Source: Theodoxus fluviatilis
Lineage: Eukaryota > Mollusca > Gastropoda > Cycloneritida > Neritidae
NCBI GenBank assembly: GCA_034096865.1
Contig: JAWQFJ010016968.1
Coordinates: 1-19,579, forward strand
Length of the DNA stretch: 19,579 nucleotides
Direction: 5' to 3'
Part shown: positions 18,001 to 19,579 of the stretch, piece after piece
Position numbering within the stretch: position 1 is the first letter of the stretch
Layout of the letters: the number at the start of each line of letters is the position of its first letter
Translations under genes and position numbers: made by a program
Notes under the pieces: model-generated
The model's input: only the letters and a program-made list of their open reading frames with translations
Databases searched by the model: none
Told to the model about the DNA's origin: nothing

Positions 18001-18190
18001 TGTGCGTGCGTGTGCATGCTTGCGTGTGTGTGTGTGTGTGTGTGTGTGTGAGTGTGTTTGTTTGTGTAGGGGGGTGTGTGCGTGCGCGCGTTTGTGTGCG
18101 TGTATGCATGCGTGTGTGCGTGTGCGCGCACGCGCGCGCGTGTGTGTATGCCCCTGTGCGTGTGTGCGTGCCCGCGTGAGTGCATATACG
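18001..18190 (+). repeat. Imperfect (TG)n / (CG) microsatellite
   Basis: TG repeats with many CG steps, including GCGCGCACGCGCGCGCG near 18124-18140, which favours Z-DNA. Confidence 0.93.
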
Positions 18191-18370
18191 TGAGAGAGAG
18201 AGAGAAAAGAGAGAGAGAGAGAGAGAGAGAGAGTCGAAGAGAGACAAAGAGAGTGAGAGAGAGAACGAGAAAGAGAGAGATAAAGAGAGAGAGAAAGAGA
18301 GAGATAAAGAGAGAGAGAAAGAGAGAGATAAAGAGAGAGAGAGAGAGAGAGGGGGGGAGAGAGAGAGAGA

Positions 18371-18433
<63 letters not shown>

Positions 18434-18445
18434 CGAACGAACGAA
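18191..18445 (+). repeat. (GA)n microsatellite with a 24-bp higher-order unit and a (GAAC)4 edge
   Basis: Long GA repeats. At 18279-18350 a 24-bp unit beginning GATAAAGAGAGAGAGAAAGA recurs three times with exact spacing (starts at 18279, 18303, 18327). The tract ends with four GAAC units at 18427-18442. Confidence 0.93.
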
Positions 18446-18623
18446 ATAATTTTAATGTATAGGCCACCGGCCCATTACATTGGAGCGAAACGCGAAAGAA
18501 ACACGATCACGAAAAAAAAAAGAAAAAGAAAAAAAAATCACTATAAAAAGTTCGTCAAAAACTGGCAACCAGTTTCGGCACATGCAACGAGCACGCGTGA
18601 AAACGATGAATTTATCGCAATGT
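18446..18623 (-). other. Sequence 3' of the ORF1-like pseudogene; possible LINE-type tail
   Basis: On the minus strand this region follows the ORF1-like stop. It contains a T-rich run, then TGGCCTATACATTAAAATTA and TTCG repeats that merge into the microsatellite. Short tandem repeats at the 3' end are typical of many non-LTR retrotransposons. No ORF2 (endonuclease or reverse transcriptase) lies between. Confidence 0.3.
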
Positions 18624-19499
18624 TCATTTTCTGCGTGCAACGCGTGGAGGTTGCTGTCGCGTCGGCGACGTCCTGCTCGTTGTGGGCTTGTTTACGCTGG
18701 CGGCATCCCTGCCGCGTTGACGAACAGCTGATCGAGGACGAAGTACAGGTCGAGTTTCTCCGGGTGCACTTGTACGTGTCGACAGGAAGGTCCACTTGTC
18801 TGATGCCTCGGGATCGTGCAGGCAATCTGTAGAGGTAGATGGAAACGATGGAGCCTCGTCTGTCACTTTGCCCGGATCACAAGCCTCTGCAATGCTGGTC
18901 CCGAATGCGCTTACTTGCTCCTGCATGGTACGGGACATGCTCCGAGCCATCTCGCTCATCAGCTTCTGCAGGTCCTCCAACGTTGCCTCTTTCCTAGGGG
19001 ATGGAACCGTGCTAACGGGAGGGTCATCTGGAAGGTGTAGTGCCTCTTCTGCAGGGGAATCCTTGTTGGAGGCCGAGGTTGCTGCTTCTTCCATGTCATC
19101 ACAGCTGGAGGGGTCAGAGGTCACGGGTGGTGTGGTGACGTAATCGGCCGGCACTTGGGAGCGAGTACTTAGTTCATCAGCGTGAGCACAAACAGTTCCT
19201 TTCACGACATCATTTCTGACAGAATTAGTTCGCGAAATATACTCGAAATGTCTCTGCTCACCAATCTGTCGATGTTCTTCTGCCCGTTGTTGGTCCCGTC
19301 GTCTCTGTGCTGGAGTCTTCCTGCGCCAAAAACCACGCTTGTTGTTAGTGAGCAATGGCTGACCGTCGCGCTGTCTGAATCTCTACACGACGACGACACT
19401 GCCCCCTTCACCGTCCACCTTCCAACTTGTAGGCTCCTCGGTCATCAGCAGGGATGTCAGAAGCGTATCCAGGGCAGCTGGAAGTCCAGCGACTGGCAT
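18624..19499 (-). pseudogene. Retroelement ORF1/gag-like protein with one in-frame stop
   Basis: From the ATG at 19499 the frame runs to TGA at 18624-18626, 291 codons, broken only by TAG at 19385-19383 (codon 39). The N-terminus has a hydrophobic Leu-rich helix, then TSWKVDGEGGSVVVV and RFRQRDGQPLL on either side of the stop. A basic segment RRKTPAQRRRDQQRAEEHRQ follows, then a Ser/Thr/Pro/Asp-rich linker, a predicted helix (LEDLQKLMSEMARSMSRTMQ) and an Arg-rich tail. This order of small N-terminal domain, RRK-P-x-Q-RRRD basic motif, disordered acidic linker and basic end resembles ORF1/gag-like proteins of mollusc retrotransposons. No zinc knuckle is seen. It is one TAG away from an open frame, so it is probably a recent copy. 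Exact superfamily unknown. Confidence 0.55.
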
Positions 19500-19579
19500 G
19501 GTGCTACTGTTAATTCACGGTAGTGTGAACTGGCCGGAGCGAGACAAACACGTCCTACCGGCGCGAGCGCTAGCCGCTG
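19500..19579 (-). other. 5' leader of the ORF1-like element (runs off the window)
   Basis: GC-rich sequence immediately upstream of the ATG at 19499 on the minus strand, ending at the window edge. It is probably 5' UTR of the element; the true 5' end is not in the window. Confidence 0.3.

Overview
This window looks like non-coding or intronic DNA from a large, repeat-rich animal genome, most likely a marine mollusc and probably a gastropod. That is inferred from the long GT, GA and CAGA microsatellites, candidate spliced exons with AG/GT borders, an interspersed element built from AGGTCA-type motifs plus an 8-bp GGACGCC-type satellite, and gag/ORF1-like retroelement ORFs of a style I associate with molluscs. 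Nothing looks bacterial or like an organelle: there are no operons, ribosome binding sites, rRNAs, tRNAs or CRISPR arrays.

Layout. At 2-178 is the start of a THAP-type zinc-finger ORF (+), cut off by the window edge. From 500 to 2420 lie a G-quadruplex-prone tract, a CAGA/GA microsatellite, a GT microsatellite, two long hairpins and a direct repeat whose copies start exactly 400 bp apart. From 2420 to 5230 there are only microsatellites and one unrecognised ORF. A pyrimidine-rich tract of about 660 bp ends in a good 3' splice site at 5892, followed by a possible exon. The best host-gene candidate is at 7675-7898 on the minus strand: a G/C-ending-codon exon with splice sites at both ends that encodes a transmembrane segment. 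It sits between a (CA)n and a (TG)n tract, which are inverted relative to each other.

From 9562 to 10327 is an interspersed element with about ten copies of the nuclear-receptor site TCAAGGTCA and an 8-bp satellite. It abuts a truncated gag-like retroelement ORF (minus, 10330-11018), whose two frames meet at an A AAA AAC heptamer in exact slippery-site phase. From 11 to 17 kb most sequence is unassigned: purine-rich and G-rich tracts, a weak 120-bp duplication and a decayed ORF set near 17.1-17.5 kb. The right end holds compound TG and GA microsatellites and a second retroelement ORF1-like pseudogene (minus, 18624-19499) with a single in-frame stop.

No complete, intact gene is visible. The few coding pieces do not form a shared pathway. 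They are one or two host exon candidates among retroelement remnants and simple repeats.
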